The position numbers were made by a program, and so were the translations under genes. Below the pieces are notes generated by a model. It saw only the letters and a program-made list of their open reading frames with translations. It had not been told where the DNA came from and ran no database searches. 8,138 bases of DNA from Pseudomonadota bacterium (lineage in GTDB: Bacteria > Pseudomonadota > Gammaproteobacteria > Burkholderiales > Thiobacillaceae), in assembly GCA_021802595.1 (NCBI GenBank), contig JAJZRT010000139.1, positions 1 to 8,138 on the forward strand, in the 5' to 3' direction. Shown in pieces: positions 6,909 to 8,138 of this stretch (the first letter of the stretch is position 1; each line of letters starts with the position of its first letter).

Positions 6909-8020
6909 TTGGCGAACAGCAGCCGCAGCGAGTCCCAGCCGCGGCCGATGATGCCGGCCACGCCGACGTCATGCAGGGCGACCAGGGGATAGTCGCCCAA
7001 CGGCTGGCCGTCGAGCGTCAGCCGCAGCGTACCCATGGGCTGCCCCCGGTTCACCGGGGCCACGATGGGTTGCCGGGTGATGACTTCCGCCTTCACGCGC
7101 GGCGCGCCGCCCCGTGGGACCACCAGATGGAAGTCCTGCTCGAATCCCAGGCCCACCGACGGGCGCTCGCCCCGGTAGAGGTTGACCACCTTGACGGTTT
7201 GCCCGGCGCGGTACAGCGGCACGCTGTCGAAATTCTCGAAGCCATAGTTCAGCAGCTTCAAGGCGTCCTGCATGCGCTGCGCATCCGACCGCGCACCCAG
7301 CACCACCGCGATGCGGCGCTGATCGCCGCGCTGCGCCGACGCGGCCAGGCAGTAGCCCGCCTGGGGCGTGCGCCCGGCCTTCAGGCCGCTCACGGTGTTG
7401 TCTCGCCACAGCAGGCGATTGCCGTTGTAATAGGTGACGCCCTGGAAAGCCAGTTCCTTCTGGCCGAACAAGGCCAGGCGGTCCGGGAAATCGCGCACCA
7501 GGGCACGCCCGAGCAGGGCAAGATCGCGCGCGCTCGATTCATGGCCCGGCGCCGCCAGCCCGGTGGCGTTCACGAAACGGGTTTTCGTCATGCCCAGCCG
7601 CCGGGCCTCGCGATTCATGCGCTCGACGAACGCCGCCTCGCTGCCGTCGACCGCCGTCACCAGGGAGAGCGTGGCGTCGCTGGCCGACTCCACCAGCATG
7701 CCCTGCAGCAGCGTGCCCACGCTCACTTTTTCGCCCGGCTTGAGAAAGATGCGCGCACCATCGGCCTCGACGGCGGCCTGCGGCACGCTGACCACCTCGT
7801 CCAGGCTCAGCTTGTTCCTGCGGAGATCGCCCAGCAGGACATAGGCCGTCATCATCTGCGTCAGCGATGCGGGGGCCAGCGGCAGGTCGGCCTGGCTGGC
7901 GGCCAGTTCGCGCCCGCTCGCCTGGTCGATCACGATCCAGGCACGCGACGCAATGCTGGGCGGGGTCGCCCATGACGCCGCGGAAAACAGGAGCGCCAGC
8001 CCCAGCCAGAATATCTTCAT
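6905..8020 (-). CDS. DacA-type D-alanyl-D-alanine carboxypeptidase homologue, active-site motifs degenerate
   Basis: This 371-residue member of the low-molecular-weight penicillin-binding protein family (PBP5/PBP6, peptidase S11) has a signal peptide at residues 1-18 (ASWA before the cut). The S11 domain runs to about residue 260, followed by the PBP5 C-terminal beta domain and a short C-terminal amphipathic-looking segment (WDSLRLLFAK) for membrane attachment. Working homologues trim the terminal D-alanine of peptidoglycan pentapeptides in the periplasm. Here all three catalytic motifs are altered: S52-L-T-Q55 instead of SxxK, S112-A-S114 instead of SxN, and K214-A-G instead of KTG. The nucleophile S52 and K214 remain. 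The surrounding sequence (SSARDLALLG, AGYCLAAS) is well conserved and the frame is intact, so this is a probable pseudoenzyme, not a decayed gene. The start is ATG 8020 with GAGGG (complement of 8028-8032); an in-frame TTG at 8038 is rejected. Confidence 0.93.
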   Translation of the reverse strand: MKIFWLGLALLFSAASWATPPSIASRAWIVIDQASGRELAASQADLPLAPASLTQMMTAYVLLGDLRRNKLSLDEVVSVPQAAVEADGARIFLKPGEKVSVGTLLQGMLVESASDATLSLVTAVDGSEAAFVERMNREARRLGMTKTRFVNATGLAAPGHESSARDLALLGRALVRDFPDRLALFGQKELAFQGVTYYNGNRLLWRDNTVSGLKAGRTPQAGYCLAASAQRGDQRRIAVVLGARSDAQRMQDALKLLNYGFENFDSVPLYRAGQTVKVVNLYRGERPSVGLGFEQDFHLVVPRGGAPRVKAEVITRQPIVAPVNRGQPMGTLRLTLDGQPLGDYPLVALHDVGVAGIIGRGWDSLRLLFAK

Positions 8021-8034
8021 GCCCGGTCCCTCGA

Positions 8035-8138
8035 TCAATCGCGTCTGACCAGGACCGCATTCAGGTCAAGGCGTTCCCTTACCCGCGCACGATCCGACTG
8101 CGCCGCGTCGTCGCTGGCATACGGTCCAAGCTGTACGC
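8035..8138 (-). CDS. rlpA: C-terminal SPOR domain fragment, probably RlpA (5' part outside window)
   Basis: The last 33 codons of a minus-strand gene run in from the right edge and stop at TGA 8035-8037, 14 bases before the dacA-like start. They read VQLGPYASDDAAQSDRAR and then VRERLDLNAVLVRRD, the second half of a SPOR peptidoglycan-binding repeat (the VQxGxY strand, a helix, then a final beta strand). In many Proteobacteria the gene directly before dacA is rlpA, a septal lytic transglycosylase that ends in a SPOR domain, so rlpA is the likely identity. Another SPOR-domain protein cannot be excluded from this fragment alone. Confidence 0.75.
   Translation of the reverse strand, partial: VQLGPYASDDAAQSDRARVRERLDLNAVLVRRD

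Noticed and set aside
5782..6972. 396-residue minus-strand reading frame spanning ybeD and dat
   Set aside because: Only its last 88 codons are a real gene (ybeD); the rest is the wrong frame of dat, with arginine- and alanine-rich low-complexity translation.
8021..8038. TTG start at 8038 for the DacA homologue
   Set aside because: It would put six residues before a clean signal peptide and would overlap the rlpA stop; ATG 8020 has a GAGGG site at the right distance.

Overview
The window is a GC-rich (roughly two-thirds G+C), densely packed stretch of bacterial chromosome. The gene order on the minus strand, read right to left, is rlpA - dacA-like - dat - ybeD (DUF493) - lipB, with lipA nearby. 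This is the cell-wall/lipoate cluster typical of Betaproteobacteria. Together with the TrpD2-like, Rieske and TlpA genes, it suggests a chemolithotrophic or respiratory betaproteobacterium (Thiobacillus/Nitrosomonadales-like). That placement is an inference from gene content and order, not from a marker gene.

Layout. Bases 1-1606 (+) hold the NodI-like ATPase (5' end outside the window) and the NodJ-like permease of an ABC-2 exporter. Lipoyl synthase (lipA, -) meets nodJ tail to tail with no gap. A 38-base divergent region separates lipA from a plus-strand pair: an unrecognised secreted protein overlapped by a TlpA-type periplasmic thioredoxin. That pair meets, again with no gap, a minus-strand two-gene operon: a TrpD2-like member of the anthranilate phosphoribosyltransferase fold, translationally coupled to a small Rieske ferredoxin. 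Its 49-base upstream region carries a very good IscR type 1-like palindrome over a plausible promoter. Further right, on the minus strand, come lipB, ybeD, dat, a D-alanyl-D-alanine carboxypeptidase homologue and the last 33 codons of rlpA. These genes overlap or nearly touch and read as one operon.

How the genes fit together. LipB and LipA make protein-bound lipoate: LipB transfers the octanoyl group, and LipA, a [4Fe-4S] radical SAM enzyme, inserts sulfur. RlpA, the DacA homologue and Dat belong to peptidoglycan and D-amino-acid metabolism. The TrpD2-like/Rieske operon sits between lipB and lipA and appears to be under iron-sulfur-responsive control.

Two points stand out. First, the DacA homologue has lost a key residue in all three penicillin-binding active-site motifs (SLTQ for SxxK, SAS for SxN, KAG for KTG), so it looks like a pseudoenzyme that is otherwise intact. 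Second, the IscR-type site drives an uncharacterised TrpD2-like plus Rieske gene pair, the best candidate here for an undescribed system.
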